DNA of 11,409 nt from Lachnospiraceae bacterium UBA4348. GTDB taxonomy: Bacteria; Bacillota; Clostridia; Lachnospirales; Lachnospiraceae. The stretch is taken from assembly GCA_002394165.1 (NCBI GenBank), contig DGTA01000008.1, positions 1 to 11,409 on the forward strand, in the 5' to 3' direction. The notes beneath the pieces were generated by a model. The model saw only the letters and a list, made by a program, of their open reading frames with translations. It searched no databases and was not told the DNA's origin. Numbering within the stretch: position 1 is the stretch's first letter; each line of letters opens with the position of its first letter. The translations under genes were made by a program, and so were the position numbers. Positions 11,255 through 11,409 of this stretch are shown here, piece after piece.

Positions 11255-11409
11255 ATGATTTCAAAAGAGAAAAAACAGCAGATCATCCAGGAATATGGAC
11301 GCAGGGAAGGCGACACCGGTTCACCCGAGGTTCAGATCGCCGTCCTTACCGAGCGCATCAGAGAGCTGACTGAGCACCTGAAGGAGAATCCGAAGGATCA
11401 TCATTCCAG
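11255..11409 (+). CDS. rpsO: 30S ribosomal protein S15 (3' truncated by the window)
   Basis: An open frame from ATG 11255 to the window end gives 51 full codons plus two bases, about 60% of the usual 88-89 residues. The sequence MISKEKKQQIIQEYGRREGD, then TGSPEVQIAVLTERI and LTEHLKENPKDHHS, is unmistakable S15. It binds the three-way junction of the 16S rRNA central domain early in 30S assembly. The start is set by GGAGG at 11243-11247, 7 nt upstream. It has its own promoter and leader but could also receive readthrough from the operon, since no terminator is seen after the DUF3592-type gene. Confidence 0.97.
   Translation, partial: MISKEKKQQIIQEYGRREGDTGSPEVQIAVLTERIRELTEHLKENPKDHHS

Noticed and set aside
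1..11409. Mobile elements, CRISPR arrays, tRNA or rRNA genes, defence genes
   Set aside because: I looked on both strands and found no direct-repeat array, terminal inverted repeats, transposase or integrase motif, or tRNA-like cloverleaf.

Overview
The window looks like the core chromosome of a Bacillota/Clostridia bacterium, most likely Lachnospiraceae or a close relative. The reasons are gene order (rimP-nusA-rnpM-ylxQ-infB-rbfA-nrnA-truB-ribF then rpsO), strong AAGGAGG-type ribosome binding sites, TTG starts, extended -10 promoters and a second type IIA topoisomerase A subunit placed just upstream. Base composition is moderately GC-rich by eye and similar throughout. I see no insertion sequence, phage gene, tRNA, rRNA or CRISPR array. 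Every gene is on the + strand.

Layout: (1) 2-2044 is the 5'-truncated end of a ParC/GyrA-like topoisomerase subunit. (2) 2045-2201 is a regulatory gap: phased A-tracts, a strong extended -10 promoter, and a perfect 12-bp hairpin with a U-rich 3' flank placed before the rimP ribosome binding site. (3) 2202-11135 is the nusA-infB operon: rimP, nusA, rnpM (ylxR), ylxQ, infB, rbfA, nrnA, truB, ribF and a small two-helix membrane protein of DUF3592 type. Genes overlap or are separated by at most 75 nt, and I found no terminator inside. (4) 11132-11254 holds a second extended -10 promoter and a structured leader, then rpsO (ribosomal protein S15), cut by the window end at 11409.

The operon joins transcription elongation and termination (NusA), RNase P modulation (RnpM), ribosome assembly (RimP, RbfA, the L7Ae-like YlxQ, later S15), translation initiation (IF2), tRNA pseudouridylation (TruB), nano-RNA/pAp turnover (NrnA) and flavin cofactor synthesis (RibF).

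This is mostly a well-known housekeeping locus and I do not see a new defence or mobile system. The points worth a second look are: a natural glycine at the quinolone-contact acidic position of the topoisomerase; a promoter-proximal attenuator-like hairpin that NusA could act on; an acidic, tyrosine-rich NusA tail; an IF2 that lacks the usual first N-terminal domain and carries an RG/RGG-rich linker; an 89-nt out-of-frame overlap between ribF and the DUF3592 gene; and an rpsO leader with two mutually exclusive folds.
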